Source of the DNA: CAVTWH01 sp963850915
GTDB taxonomy: Bacteria > Actinomycetota > Actinomycetes > Mycobacteriales > Micromonosporaceae
Assembly: GCA_963850915.1 (NCBI GenBank)
Contig: CAWKND010000010.1
Span: 434,001-498,000, forward strand
Reading direction: 5' to 3'
DNA length: 64,000 bases
Positions 1-9,432 of this stretch are shown here, in pieces (the first letter of the stretch is position 1; every line of letters starts with the position of its first letter). A program made the translations under genes and the position numbers. Below the pieces are notes generated by a model. It did no database searches. It saw only the letters and a program-made list of their open reading frames with translations, and was not told the origin of the DNA.

Positions 1-157
1 AGTAGGGCGTAGCAGCCGCGCTGAGCACTCGAGGCGTCCGAATGACCTGATTCATACAGATGCCGAGCGTTGTCTCCTGGTTGACACTCGTCGAAGGGGA
101 ATTGACGCATGCTGTGCGGGTCGCGCCAAAAGCCCGGTGCGCAGAAGGGAGCCCTCC
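1..157 (+). promoter_or_regulatory. upstream region of the NB-ARC regulator
   Basis: No convincing gene is seen at the left edge. A TTGACA hexamer at 81-86 could be a -35 box, but no good -10 follows at the usual spacing. A strong ribosome binding site (GAAGGGA, 144-150) sits 7 nt before the ATG at 158. Confidence 0.3.
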
Positions 158-2767
158 ATGCCGTCCGCGCAGCAGCCGGCCGGTGCGTTCGGGTCACTAC
201 CCGACCCGGGGCGGGCCGGTACCCTCGACGATCTTGTCGAGCAGCTGCGGTTGTTGAAGGTGTGGGCCGGCGATCCGTCGTACGAGTGGATCAAGGAGCA
301 GGTCAACGCGGCGTGGACGGCATCCGGCCGGCCGGCTGGGGAGCTGGCCGGCAAGACCACCGTCGTGGACTGCTTCCGACCAGGTCGGCGGCGACTGAAC
401 ACCGACCTGGTGGTGGCCGTTGTTGCCGCGCTGCACCCGGACGCCGGGTACGTGACGCAGTGGCGGCAGGCGCTGCAGGTGATCGGTGGGCGCGCGGAGG
501 CGGCGGCGCAGGTACGGGTCCAGGACGCGCTGCCGCCGGACCTGGCCGGGTTCACCGGCCGTAACGCCGAGGTGGAGCGGCTGTGCCGGGCACTGCGCAG
601 CGCCGCCAACGGCGACCCGTCAGCGGTGTCGGCGATCGCCGGGATGGCCGGGGTCGGCAAGACCCAGCTCGCCGTCCACGCCGCCCATCTCTTCGCCCAA
701 GAACAGCCGCCGGACCGGGTACTCTTCGTCAACCTGCGCGGGTTCCACGCCGACGCCGGTCAGCCGCCGGCCGACCCGGCCGCCGTACTCGACGGCTTCC
801 TGCGCCTGCTCGGCATGCCCGGCCAGCAGATCCCGCACACCCTGTCCGGCCGTACCGCTGCCTACCGTCAGCGCCTTGCCGGCACCCGCACGCTGGTGGT
901 GCTGGACAACGCCGCCGACGCCGAGCAGGTACGCCCGCTGCTGCCCGAGGTCGTCGGCTGCCCGGTACTGGTCACCAGCCGGCGTACCCTCGCCGCACCC
1001 CAGCGCGCAACGCACGTGTCGGTGGACGTGTTCACCCCGGACGAGGCGCTCGGGTATCTCGCCCGGGCGGTACCCGATATCCCGGTCGGCGCCGACCGCG
1101 GCGCCCTGGCCCGAATCGCCCGCCGCTGCGGCCACCTGCCGCTGGCGCTGGGCCTGGTCGCCGCGCACATGCGCGGCAAGCCGGGCTGGACGCTGACCGA
1201 CCACGCCGACCGGCTCGACGAACGCCGCCAGCGGCTTCACCTGGACAGCGGGGTGGAGCTCGCCCTCGACCTGTCCTACCAGCACCTGTCCGGCGACCGG
1301 CAGCGGCTGCTGCGGCTGGTGGCGCTGCACCCCGGCCAGGACTTCGACGCGTACGCCGCGGCAGCGCTGGCCGGTACCGACCTGCCGACCGCCGGTACCC
1401 AGCTGGCTGATCTGTGCCGGGACCAGCTGCTGCAACTGGCCTCAGCCGGCCGGTACACGCTGCACGATCTGGTCCGCGCCTACGCCACCGGCCGCGCGAA
1501 CGACGAGGACCGCCCACCCGACCGGCGCGCCGCCCTGACCCGGCTGTTCGACTACTACCTGGCCGCCGGCGGGTCGGCGATGGACACCCTGTACCCGGCC
1601 GAGGCGCACCGCCGACCCCGGATACCCGCGGTGGCGAGCCCGGTACCGGTGCTGAGCGACCCGGACACCGCGCTGGCCTGGCTGGACATCGAACGCCCGG
1701 TCCTGCTTGCGGTCTGCGCGCACACCGCCGGGTACGGCTGGCCCAGCCACGCCACCCGGCTGGCCGGCACGCTGTACCGCTACCTCGCCGGCGGGTACCA
1801 CGCCGACGCGCTCGCCGTCCACGGGCACGCCCTCACCGCCGCGCGAGGCGCAGCCGACCGCGCCGGCGAGGCCGACGCGCTGAGTAACCTGGGCGCCGCC
1901 CACCTGATGCTCGGCGGGTACGGTGCGGCGGCCGCGAACCTCGAGCAGGCCCTGCACCTGTACCGCGAGGTCGACCGCCCGGTTGGGCAGGCCCGTGCGC
2001 TGATCAATCTCGGTGTAGTGGACGCGGCGCGGGGCCGGTACCGGTCGGCCACGGAGTACTACGAGCGGTCCCTTGCGCTGTTCCGGCGAGCCGGCGACAC
2101 CACCGGTGAAGCGCACGCGCTGGGCAACCTCGGCGACCTGGAGGCGCGGCTGGGCCGCTCCGACCCGGCCATCACGCATCACGAGCGGGCGCTGACCCTG
2201 TTCCGGCAAGCCGGTGACCGTACCGGTGAGGCATGGGTGTTGAGCAACCTCGGCGAGATCGACATCCGGCTTGGCCGCTACGCGACCGCCGACGACCATC
2301 TGCAACAGGCTCTGCACCTGTACCGGCAGCTCGCCAACCGGACAGGCGAGGCCGCGGTACTCGACAACCTCGGCGTACTCGGCACCCGGCTCGGCCGGCC
2401 CCGGCAAGCCGTCTGGTACCACCAGCGGGCACTGGTTGTCTTCCGCGAGACAGGTGACCGGGAAGGCGAAGCCGGTGCGCTCAACGGACTCGGCGAAGCC
2501 GCCCGTGCCCTCGGGCGGCCGGCCGAGGCACTGGCCCAGCACCAGGCCGCGCTCGGCGTCGCCGGCAGTACCGGGGACCACGATGCGCAGGCCCGCGCGC
2601 ACACCGGCATCGGCCACGCCTACCACACCCTGGCCAACCCCGTTCGGGCCGGCGACCACTACCAGCACGCCCTGGCCCTGTACACCGAACTCGGTACGCC
2701 CGACGTGGAGCAGGTCCGTACCCACCTCGGCGTCGTCACCGGCGCCCTGTCCGGCCAGCGCCGCTGA
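158..2767 (+). CDS. NB-ARC (STAND) ATPase regulator with C-terminal TPR repeats
   Basis: An 869-residue STAND-type signalling ATPase, probably a transcriptional regulator. Residues ~20-115 form the small helical domain often found at the N-terminus of actinobacterial NB-ARC regulators. The P-loop GMAGVGKT is at about 162-169, and a Walker-B-like LVVLDN and a GLPLALG-type motif (CGHLPLALG) follow. From about residue 590 there are at least seven TPR-like repeats with the recurring pattern A-L-x-N-L-G and E-x-A-L-x-L. The GTG at 137 is in frame, but the ATG at 158 has the ideal ribosome binding site and is chosen. In known family members, ligand or partner binding by the TPRs drives nucleotide-dependent oligomerisation; the ligand here is unknown. 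The gene stands alone and ends at a perfect hairpin shared with the convergent gene. The reading frame is intact, unlike several neighbours. Confidence 0.9.
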   Translation: MPSAQQPAGAFGSLPDPGRAGTLDDLVEQLRLLKVWAGDPSYEWIKEQVNAAWTASGRPAGELAGKTTVVDCFRPGRRRLNTDLVVAVVAALHPDAGYVTQWRQALQVIGGRAEAAAQVRVQDALPPDLAGFTGRNAEVERLCRALRSAANGDPSAVSAIAGMAGVGKTQLAVHAAHLFAQEQPPDRVLFVNLRGFHADAGQPPADPAAVLDGFLRLLGMPGQQIPHTLSGRTAAYRQRLAGTRTLVVLDNAADAEQVRPLLPEVVGCPVLVTSRRTLAAPQRATHVSVDVFTPDEALGYLARAVPDIPVGADRGALARIARRCGHLPLALGLVAAHMRGKPGWTLTDHADRLDERRQRLHLDSGVELALDLSYQHLSGDRQRLLRLVALHPGQDFDAYAAAALAGTDLPTAGTQLADLCRDQLLQLASAGRYTLHDLVRAYATGRANDEDRPPDRRAALTRLFDYYLAAGGSAMDTLYPAEAHRRPRIPAVASPVPVLSDPDTALAWLDIERPVLLAVCAHTAGYGWPSHATRLAGTLYRYLAGGYHADALAVHGHALTAARGAADRAGEADALSNLGAAHLMLGGYGAAAANLEQALHLYREVDRPVGQARALINLGVVDAARGRYRSATEYYERSLALFRRAGDTTGEAHALGNLGDLEARLGRSDPAITHHERALTLFRQAGDRTGEAWVLSNLGEIDIRLGRYATADDHLQQALHLYRQLANRTGEAAVLDNLGVLGTRLGRPRQAVWYHQRALVVFRETGDREGEAGALNGLGEAARALGRPAEALAQHQAALGVAGSTGDHDAQARAHTGIGHAYHTLANPVRAGDHYQHALALYTELGTPDVEQVRTHLGVVTGALSGQRR

Positions 2768-2779
2768 CGCGAGCGGGCG

Positions 2780-2811
2780 GCGCCCCACACGCTTGTCGGC
2801 GTGTGGGGCGC
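2780..2811. terminator. bidirectional hairpin terminator
   Basis: A perfect 13-bp stem (2780-2792 with 2799-2811) and a 6-nt loop lie between the convergent NB-ARC gene and the small secreted-protein gene. There is no U tract, as is usual for high-GC actinomycetes. Confidence 0.75.
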
Positions 2812-2827
2812 TGGCCCGCGATCCTGC

Positions 2828-3211
2828 TCAGCCGCAGTTGAAGACCTTCGGCGGGTCCCAGTTGGTACTCCACGTGGTCGGGTTCGTGGTGACGCAGTCG
2901 TACCGGTAGTACGGGGCGAGGCCACCGGAGATGGCGGCGACGAGTACGCCGTTGCGGTACACGTCCAGCTCCACCTGCCGCCCCTCGGGATGGGCCGGGG
3001 TCGGGCAGTTCTCGCCGCTCGCATCCGCGATGATGGCGGCGACCGGCTGCTGGTACAGGTCGTGAATGATGACGCAGTGGTTCGGGGCGGTGGACGCGGG
3101 TGCGGCCGCGTTGGCCGACACCCCCGCAACCAGGGTCAGCCCCATTCCGGCCACGCCGATGACCGCGATCCGGACCGCGGTCCGCAGTCTGGTTTTGAAC
3201 TTCGTTTGCAT
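2828..3211 (-). CDS. small secreted protein of unknown function
   Basis: Predicted 127-residue exported protein. The ATG at 3211 is preceded by AGGAGGG, which decides it over the longer open frame. Residues 1-35 form a signal peptide: a basic start (QTKFKTRLR), a hydrophobic core (AVIGVAGMGLTLVAG) and an ANA-A cleavage site. The mature part has cysteines in NHCVI, GENCPTP, YDCV and at the C-terminal FNCG, so two disulfides are likely. No known family is recognised. It is a single gene with its own ribosome binding site, convergent with the NB-ARC gene. The 245 bp upstream (3212-3456) hold no other gene. Confidence 0.75.
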   Translation of the reverse strand: MQTKFKTRLRTAVRIAVIGVAGMGLTLVAGVSANAAAPASTAPNHCVIIHDLYQQPVAAIIADASGENCPTPAHPEGRQVELDVYRNGVLVAAISGGLAPYYRYDCVTTNPTTWSTNWDPPKVFNCG

Positions 3212-3456
3212 GTACGCCCTCCTGATGTGGTACCGGGCGGCTGACTGCTCGCCCTGGCAACCACACTCCGGCGCCCAACCGGCACGCGCCCGCATCCCGA
3301 CCGATCCCGAACGGACGGACGCTCACGGCAGGATCCTAGATCGGCCAAATCGGCCCAGGCCCAACCTGGGCGACCATCACGCGCTCGGTGGCGGCAGATC
3401 CGGACGTGGGATCGGGCGCACCTACCGACAGCCTCCGGGTACCAGGGTCGATGGCT

Positions 3457-3957
3457 TCAACGGGGTGGGAGGCGGTGCAGCGTCAAGGCGGTCACTCTGC
3501 CGGCGGCCAGCTCCGCGGTCATATAAGTGGCGTGGGGTTGTGACCGGCGGTCGGTGGGCGAGCCCGGATTGAGCAACCGCAGACCGCTGGAAGTCGTGGT
3601 GTCCCAGGGGATGTGGGAGTGGCCGAACACCAGCAGGTCGCAGTCGGGGAACCGGGCAGCGCATCGTTGCTCCCGGCCGGTCTTCCCACCAGTTTCGTGG
3701 ACAACGCCGACCCGGACGCCGCCCAACTCCGCATGGGCGGTCAGCGGCAGCCGTGCCTGCAGATCCGGGCCGTCGTTGTTGCCGTGCACCGCCAGCAGCC
3801 GACAACTGCGTGACTCGACCTCGTCCAGGAGCGCGACCGATACCCAGTCGCCGGCGTGGATGACTACGTCGGCCGCCTCGATTTCGCGCCACAGGGCGGC
3901 GGGAAGGTCCCGGGCCCGGCCGGGCAGGTGCGTGTCAGCGGTCAGCACGAGTCGCAT
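3457..3957 (-). CDS. YfcE/MJ0936-type metallophosphoesterase
   Basis: A 166-residue calcineurin-like phosphodiesterase of the small YfcE/MJ0936 type. The metal-binding motifs appear in order: D-x-H (ADTHLPG, residues 7-13), GD (HAGDW), GNND (VHGNNDG), a VHETG that replaces the usual GH segment, and GHSH (FGHSHIP), followed by NPGSPTDRR. These would bind a di-metal centre and hydrolyse phosphodiesters; the physiological substrate is not evident. Length matches the family. The ATG at 3957 has only a weak GGTGGG upstream. No operon partner is adjacent. Confidence 0.88.
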   Translation of the reverse strand: MRLVLTADTHLPGRARDLPAALWREIEAADVVIHAGDWVSVALLDEVESRSCRLLAVHGNNDGPDLQARLPLTAHAELGGVRVGVVHETGGKTGREQRCAARFPDCDLLVFGHSHIPWDTTTSSGLRLLNPGSPTDRRSQPHATYMTAELAAGRVTALTLHRLPPR

Positions 3958-4299
3958 CCCACCATTGTGCCCACCGCACGCGCCGCGGCCAGGCCCGTCA
4001 GGTACCGGGGGCCGCCGACCGGAACCGATGCTCGGCTGGTCTACACCCAGGGCGTGCCTTTGGTTGCGTCATGGAGCCGTCGCAGCATCGGTGGGCGGGG
4101 TACGCGCGCCCGAGCCTGGCGGCAATCTTTAAGCTCGTCCGTGCGTTGGCGCCGGCTTCCTTCTAACGTCCGGCAACAACCCGTACACGGTTGTCTGAGA
4201 AAGTCTGGGGTGCGACGTCCGCGGGAGCGTGGCTCGGACCGGACGGTGAGCTGGTCGAGGCCCCAGTATCGACTGCGGCCACTACCACGGACGCCCGTG
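3958..4299. other. intergenic, no gene recognised
   Basis: Open frames here overlap the TetR gene out of phase and resemble nothing known. No hairpin or operator stands out. Confidence 0.4.
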
Positions 4300-4869
4300 T
4301 TACCCGTGTCGACCAGCCGCGGTGACACCCTCCATGGTGTCGAGTGCTGCCATGAGAGCCGCACCCAGACCGCCCTCGGCCTGTTCCGACCAGACGAAGA
4401 CGGCCGCTGTCATCGCGGCCAGCGCCGACGCCGCGGCGACCCGGGCCGGCAAGAGCGCGGTCCCGTCAGCGATGAGCTGCGGCGCGACCAGGTCTTCCGT
4501 GCCCGCATTGTTGCGGATCGCCGTCGCGCGCAGCGACGGCGAGCCGGCCACGATCCGGACCCGCCGGCGCACCAGGTCACTCTCCGGCTCCGGCAACGCC
4601 GCGCCACGCCACTCGCAATCCACCCAGGACACGCAGGCAGCGGGGTCAGCGAGAGCGGCTGCTCGCGCCACGGCCGCCGCGATGACCGGGTCGTACGGAT
4701 CGTCGAGCACGAGCAGCTCTTTGGCCGGGAAGTGCCGGAAGAACGTCATCTCGGTGACCCCGGCCGCGGCCGCGATCTGCGCCACCGTGGTCTGGTCGAA
4801 GCCCTGCGCCTCGAAAAGGCCCAGCCCGCACTCCAGCAGTCGGGCCCGGGTCCGCTCCCGCTTGCTCAT
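4300..4869 (-). CDS. TetR-family regulator, probably leaderless
   Basis: A 189-residue TetR/AcrR repressor. The N-terminal helix-turn-helix occupies about residues 9-55 (TTVAQIAAAAGVTEMTFFRHF), and the C-terminal part is an Ala-rich ligand-binding domain. It is transcribed divergently from the broken ATPase regulator at 5004. No ribosome binding site precedes the ATG; instead a -10 (TAACTT, 4876-4881) lies 6 nt upstream of the start with a TTGCGG -35 17 nt further. The transcript therefore probably begins at the A of the ATG. A perfect inverted repeat overlaps the -10, so autorepression is likely. The ligand and other targets cannot be inferred. Confidence 0.85.
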   Translation of the reverse strand: MSKRERTRARLLECGLGLFEAQGFDQTTVAQIAAAAGVTEMTFFRHFPAKELLVLDDPYDPVIAAAVARAAALADPAACVSWVDCEWRGAALPEPESDLVRRRVRIVAGSPSLRATAIRNNAGTEDLVAPQLIADGTALLPARVAAASALAAMTAAVFVWSEQAEGGLGAALMAALDTMEGVTAAGRHG

Positions 4870-4904
4870 GGCGTAAAGTTAGCCACTAACGAAACCGTCC
4901 GCAA
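4867..4904 (-). promoter_or_regulatory. leaderless TetR promoter with overlapping operator
   Basis: On the minus strand: -35 TTGCGG (4904-4899), 17-nt spacer, -10 TAACTT (4881-4876), and the start codon at 4869. The operator GTTAG-TGG-CTAAC (4878-4890) is a perfect 5-bp inverted repeat overlapping the -10. It also sits in the shared region upstream of the divergent gene at 5004, so one site could control both. Confidence 0.6.
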
Positions 4905-5003
4905 CTCCGTGCCGCGCCCGACAGGTCGACGCAGCATCCAGTCGCAACGGTGACCGTTCGCCTGCGTCGGGTACACGCGACCGAAGTCTCTTGGGGGGTG
5001 GCC

Positions 5004-7387
5004 ATGATCGGGCGGCGTCGGGAGCTCACCGAGATCGGGCACCTGCTCGACCGGGCCGCCGCCGGCAGCGGCGGGCTGCTCGTCATCCTCGGTGCGCCGG
5101 GCTCCGGCCGGTCCACGCATCGCCGACGCGGCCGCCGGACTCGGTCGGCAGCGCGGGTTCGAGGTGGTGCGCGCGAGCGTGACCGGGGCCGATTCTCGGC
5201 CTGCTCGTATGGGCGCAGGTAGCTACGGGACCTGGGCAGGCGCCGCTGACGAGTTGGCGGCCGACGCCGCGCGGCTCGACCTCGACCGTGCCGCTCGACG
5301 GCTCGCCTCGGGTACCCGGCGGCTCATCGTGGTCGACGACATCGACCGGGCCGGGCCGGCGGCGATCGACCTGCTGTCGATGGTTGGCTCCCGGCTTGCC
5401 GGGGGCGGCTCTACGGCCCTGGTTGCCACGACCGGCGTACCGCTTGGTCTGGCTCCCGAAATGCGGCTGGCCGGTTTGACCGAAGGAGAACTGGCCGACT
5501 TCCTGGGTGGCGTACCCGACGGGTCGGGGCAAGCGCTCTGGCTGGCATCCGGCGGTCTGCCCGGCCCGGCCCGGGTACTCGCGGTCGAGTTGGCCGGTCT
5601 CCGCGAGGGTGACGATCCGTTGGTACACCTCGCGCTGACGGTCCCGTCCCGGGCAGCGTTCCTGGACATCGACGCTGGGCTGATCGGGCTGCTGGAGGCC
5701 GCGGCCGGACGGGCAACCGGCGACCTGACCCGGGCGCGGGTACTCGCCCGGCTCGGGTACGAGTTGCTCGGCGACGCCTCGGCCGGCCCGCGTCGGCGCG
5801 AACTGGTCGACGAGGCGTTGCGGCTGGCACGCGACTGCGGCGACCCGCGCACGGTCGCGGTGGTGCTGGACGCCCGGCTGCACGCACTGTGGGATCCGGC
5901 GGCTGCCGATGATCGGCTCGCGACCGCTTCGGAGATCGTGGACTTGGCCCGGGCGGCCCAGGACGGCGACGCGGAGCGGCGCGGGCTGTTCTGGCGCTTC
6001 GTCGCGCTGATGGAGCTCGGTCAGGTGGCGTCGGCCGAGTCGGCGCTCGCCGCGTTCGCCCGAGCGGCCGAGAGCCGCCGGCGACGGTGCGGCCGGCGTG
6101 ATGGTGGCCTCCCGGCACGCGATGCTCGCCGTGCTGCGCGGCCGGTTCGATCAGGCGACCAGGCTGGTCGGCGACCTGGCGGCGGCGGGCCGGCGGGCCG
6201 GTCTGGTCGACACCGACCGGTTGGTCGAGGCGGTGCGCGGAGGCATATACCGGGAGATGGGTACCCGGCGCGGACGCAGACGCCGCCGTCGAACGACTGC
6301 TCGACCTGTCGCGCCGGCTTCCCGGGCACTTCTTCGAGGCGACGGCCGCCCGGATCCTGGCCGAACTCGGGCGTACCACTGAAGCAGGCGTCGAACTGGA
6401 GCGCCTGCTGCCGCGATTGTTGGCCGGGTCGGGGCCGCGTTGGCTGGGTGCCGTGACAGACCTGTCGGTTGTGGCCGCCGCGACCGGGGACGCGGCCGCT
6501 GCCACCGCGTTGTATGACGCGCTCCTGCCGTACCAGGGAAGGTTGGTGGTCTGGGGCGGCGCCAACACCGTGACCGGACCGGTGTGCCGCTACCTGGGTC
6601 TGCTGGCGCAGCGGCTGGGCCGCCCGGCGGACGCCGTCGCCCAGTTGGACCGAGCGCTGGCCTGGGAGGAGGAGACCGGGGCGCTGCCCGGCCTGGCCCG
6701 GACCCTGGCCGCCCGGGCGGCGGCGCTGGTGGCGCGGTCCGGCGAGGGCGATCTGGATCAGGCCGAGGCCGACCGGCGCCGGGCCCGTTCGATCGCGGAG
6801 CGCCTCGACATGCGGATGCTGCTGGATTCGCTGACGCCGCCGGCCGACGAATGGCGGCTGGGGCGCGACGGTTCGGACTGGCTGTTGGAAGCGGGCGGCG
6901 AACAGGCCCGCCTGCGTGACGCGCGCGGCCTGCACTACCTGCGTGCGTTGCTGGCCGCGCCCGGACAGAGACGTCGCGGTACTCGACCTGGTCGCCGGCG
7001 GTGCCGGCCTGCGCGGTCCGACACCGGTCCGGCCCTCGACACGGTCGCCCGGGATGCCTACCGCGCCCGACTCGCGGCGCTCGACGCGGAACTGGACACG
7101 GCCGACCGGATCGGCGATCCACAGCGGGCCGAGGCGGCGCGGGTCGAGCGCGACGCTCTGCTCGACGAACTGCGCCGGGCTACCGGCCTCGGCGGCCGAG
7201 CCACGCTCAATGGACCTGGAGGCCGAGCGGGCCCGGGTCAACGTCACCCGTACCCTCCGGGCCACCATCGACCGGATCGCGGCCGAGCGCCCCGCGGGCC
7301 GCCGCTCACCTCGACTCCTCCGTGCACACCGGACGGCTCTGCCGCTACCAGCCCGCGCACGGCGGCCCAGCACGCTGGCACGTCTGA
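5004..7387 (+). pseudogene. broken AAA/TPR ATPase regulator, at least seven frameshifts
   Basis: Conceptually a protein of about 795 residues. It has an N-terminal ATPase with P-loop GAPGSGRST, a helical TPR-like middle and a conserved C-terminus (GLHYLRALL, TADRIGDPQRAEAARVE, ARVNVTRTLRATIDRI, ending near CRYQPAHGGPARWH). That C-terminus is typical of actinobacterial predicted ATPases linked to LuxR- or cyclase-like regulators; no helix-turn-helix is visible. The reading frame changes near 5116, probably twice around 5190-5250, and near 6078, 6268, 6964, 7025, 7204 and 7300. Within each segment the protein is open and plausible, so decay is by small indels. The break at 5116 looks like loss of one CG from a CGCG context. 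The ATG at 5004 follows GGGGGGTG. It is divergent from the TetR gene and shares its operator region. Confidence 0.72.
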
Positions 7388-7392
7388 AATTC

Positions 7393-7445
7393 CAATCCGC
7401 TCCCCGTACGGATTGTTCGCTCGCGATTTACGCCTCCCGGACGAC
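7393..7445 (+). promoter_or_regulatory. upstream element, copy 1
   Basis: A 33-bp block (7405-7437) is identical to 8113-8145, and the next 8 bases differ at two positions. It begins with an inverted repeat CAATCCG (7393-7399) / CGGATTG (7409-7415). It lies 80 nt before the lipoprotein start and after the end of the broken ATPase gene. It is probably a shared promoter or operator. Confidence 0.6.
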
Positions 7446-7524
7446 AGCCCCACCAGGGGACAAGCGTGCACATCCGCATGTCTCCCCGGTTGGCACAGGC
7501 TGACAACCCTCTGGAGGAAACCTC

Positions 7525-8019
7525 ATGCGTCGATCATGGCTCGCCATCCTCACGCTGACGCTCGTACTGACGACCGGCTCGGCCTGCGGCCCGTTCGACG
7601 GGACGTCCAGCAACGCCGGCGGTAGGCCGACCGCCCCGGCCACCGGCGCGAGCCCGGACGCCAACGGCACACCGCCGCCCAACCCGGCCGGCACGGCGAC
7701 CGCCACCGGCGACGACGAGGCCCGCTTCTGCGCGCTCGCCAAGCAGAAGGGCGCGGAGAATCTTCAGGTGTTCGACGCGCAGTCGGCCACGCCGGAGCAG
7801 CAGCGCCAGGTGCTGCTCAACATCGACGCGCTGACCTCGGCCGCCCCCGGCGAAATCCACGCCGATTTCGTGCTCTTCGACGAGTTCGAGCACAAGCTGT
7901 TCGACGCCGGCGGTGAGGCCAACGGCGAGCTGGCCCAGGAGGCCGGCGGGCAGGAACTGCGGGACGCGCTGACCCGCATCGCGACCTACCTCGACCAGCA
8001 CTGCGGCATCCACAGCTGA
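7525..8019 (+). CDS. secreted lipoprotein of unknown function
   Basis: A 164-residue predicted lipoprotein. The type II signal peptide (RRSWLAILTLTLVLTTG) ends at the lipobox GSAC, Cys21 being the lipidated residue. A Pro/Thr/Gly/Ala-rich linker of about 40 residues leads to a helical domain (FCALAKQ to the end) with a Cys pair (ARFCAL and QHCGIHS) that could be disulfide-bonded. GGAGGAAA precedes the ATG. The fold is unassigned. The gene is monocistronic: the shared 33-bp element lies upstream and a perfect 15-bp hairpin follows 15 nt after the stop. Sharing the element with the hydrolase operon at 8175 suggests co-regulation. Confidence 0.85.
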   Translation: MRRSWLAILTLTLVLTTGSACGPFDGTSSNAGGRPTAPATGASPDANGTPPPNPAGTATATGDDEARFCALAKQKGAENLQVFDAQSATPEQQRQVLLNIDALTSAAPGEIHADFVLFDEFEHKLFDAGGEANGELAQEAGGQELRDALTRIATYLDQHCGIHS

Positions 8020-8034
8020 GAACCACCGCGTACC

Positions 8035-8070
8035 AAGGCCGGCCCGGCAGTGCCATGCCGGGCCGGCCTT
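8035..8070 (+). terminator. hairpin terminator after lipoprotein gene
   Basis: A perfect 15-bp stem (8035-8049 with 8056-8070) with the 6-nt loop GTGCCA, ending in TT. It separates the lipoprotein gene from the next operon's upstream element. Confidence 0.8.
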
Positions 8071-8099
8071 CGCCATCCGGTGCCCGGCATGTTCCAAAG

Positions 8100-8153
8100 C
8101 AATCCCGCTGAGCGTACGGATTGTTCGCTCGCGATTTACGCCTCCTGGATGAC
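8100..8153 (+). promoter_or_regulatory. upstream element, copy 2
   Basis: Second copy of the 33-bp block (8113-8145), again led by an inverted repeat CAATCC (8100-8105) / GGATTG (8118-8123). It ends 21 nt before the ATG at 8175, with AAGGAGG between. The closer spacing makes a promoter-proximal role likely. Confidence 0.6.
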
Positions 8154-8174
8154 CGCTCAACCAAGGAGGACAAC

Positions 8175-8986
8175 ATGCAGATCCAAGGCGTTTCATCGAT
8201 GTTCGCCGGACTGGCCGGCGACAGTCTCGGCGAGGACGACCAGCGCCCCCCGCTCGTACTGCTGCACGGGCTGACCTACGACCGCCGGCTGTGGGGGCCT
8301 GCCCTGCACGAGCTGCGTACCCTCGACCCGGGCCGGCGGGTGCTCAACCTCGACCTGCCCGGCCACGGCGAATCTCTCCGGCGGGACTCGTACCGGCTGG
8401 ACCAGTTGGCACAGGTCATCCGCGAGGCGATCCAGGAGGCCGGGCTCCGTTCGCCGGTGCTGGTCGGGCACTCGGCGGGCGGCGCACTCGCCTCGATCTA
8501 CGCCTCCCTGTACCCGACAAGCGGCGTGGTCAACGTTGACCAACCACTGGTGACGGAGCCGTTCGGCCAGCTGCTCCGCGCGACACGAGGCGACGCTGCG
8601 CGGGCCGGGCTACACGCGCGGTGTGGGACATCATGGCCGCCAGCATGCACACCGAACTGCTGCCACCGGACGCCCAACAGCTGCTGCTGGCGATCAGCGA
8701 CCCGCGCCAGGACCTGCTCCTGGGCTACTGGGAGGACGTGCTGACGACCTCGCCCGCCGAGATGACTGACCGCATCACCGCCGGGCTGGCGGCACTGCGC
8801 GCAACCGGAGTGCCGTACCAGACGGTCTTCGGGCAGACCCCGAGCGCCGAGTACCAGTCGTGGCTCGCCGGCATGCTTCCCAACGCGGTCAACACGGTGC
8901 TGCCCGACAGTGGGCACTTCCCGCAGCTCGCCCACCCCACCCGGTTTGCCCGCGTACTCGCTGACACCGCGCGGTGGCCCGAATGA
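8175..8986 (+). pseudogene. alpha/beta-hydrolase, two frameshifts
   Basis: Alpha/beta-hydrolase fold enzyme of about 271 residues once repaired. The N-terminal part shows the oxyanion-hole segment LLHGLTYDRRLW and the nucleophile elbow GHSAGG. The C-terminal part carries the catalytic His in LPDSGHFPQLAHP. Between them the frame shifts near 8584 and again near 8616. The second fits loss of one CG from CGCGCG, and the total length fits two 2-base deletions. The product is probably inactive if the sequence is right. The ATG at 8175 has AAGGAGG 6 nt upstream. The 3' end overlaps the next start as ATGA, so it leads a coupled operon with a SnoaL-like protein and a hemerythrin. Confidence 0.75.
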
Positions 8987-9432
8987 CAGCGTCGATGTCG
9001 ACCGCAGACCCGAGGCTTCTGGTCCAACAATGGTTCGGCGTCGCCATGAACAGCGGCTCCGCGGAAGCGGCACGATCGTTCGCCGAGCGCGTGTTCGCCG
9101 AGGACTTCCGCGACCACGACGGCATCGACGGCGGAACGAGCACCCGGTCCGCGTTCCTCGAAGCCGTAGTGGACAAGGTGTTCGGCGCGTTCAGCGATAT
9201 CACGGTCACCATCGAGCAGTTGTTCGGCGAAGACGACCTGGTGGCCGTGCGGTACCTGTTCGAAGCAACCCACACGGGTACGTTCATGGCGCTCCCAGCC
9301 ACCGGACGCCGGATCCAGCACACCGAGAACGAGATCTACCGAACCGCTGGCGGTCGGGTGGTGGAGAGCTGGGGCGAGGGCAGTTGGCTGAGCACGATCC
9401 GCCAGTTGACGAGTGCCGAGGCAGCCCGATGA
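8983..9432 (+). CDS. SnoaL-like / ester-cyclase family protein
   Basis: A 149-residue cone-shaped alpha+beta-barrel protein of the SnoaL-like (NTF2-like) superfamily. Visible family marks are the N-terminal helix (LVQQWFGVAMNSG), the acidic EDFRDHDG, the central EDDLVAVRYLFEATHTG and the C-terminal strand GGRVVESWGEG. Relatives include polyketide cyclases and many ligand-binding proteins; the substrate here is unknown. The chosen ATG (8983) overlaps the hydrolase stop as ATGA, and the stop overlaps the hemerythrin start the same way. All three would therefore be made from one message by coupled translation. Confidence 0.82.
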   Translation: MTASMSTADPRLLVQQWFGVAMNSGSAEAARSFAERVFAEDFRDHDGIDGGTSTRSAFLEAVVDKVFGAFSDITVTIEQLFGEDDLVAVRYLFEATHTGTFMALPATGRRIQHTENEIYRTAGGRVVESWGEGSWLSTIRQLTSAEAAR

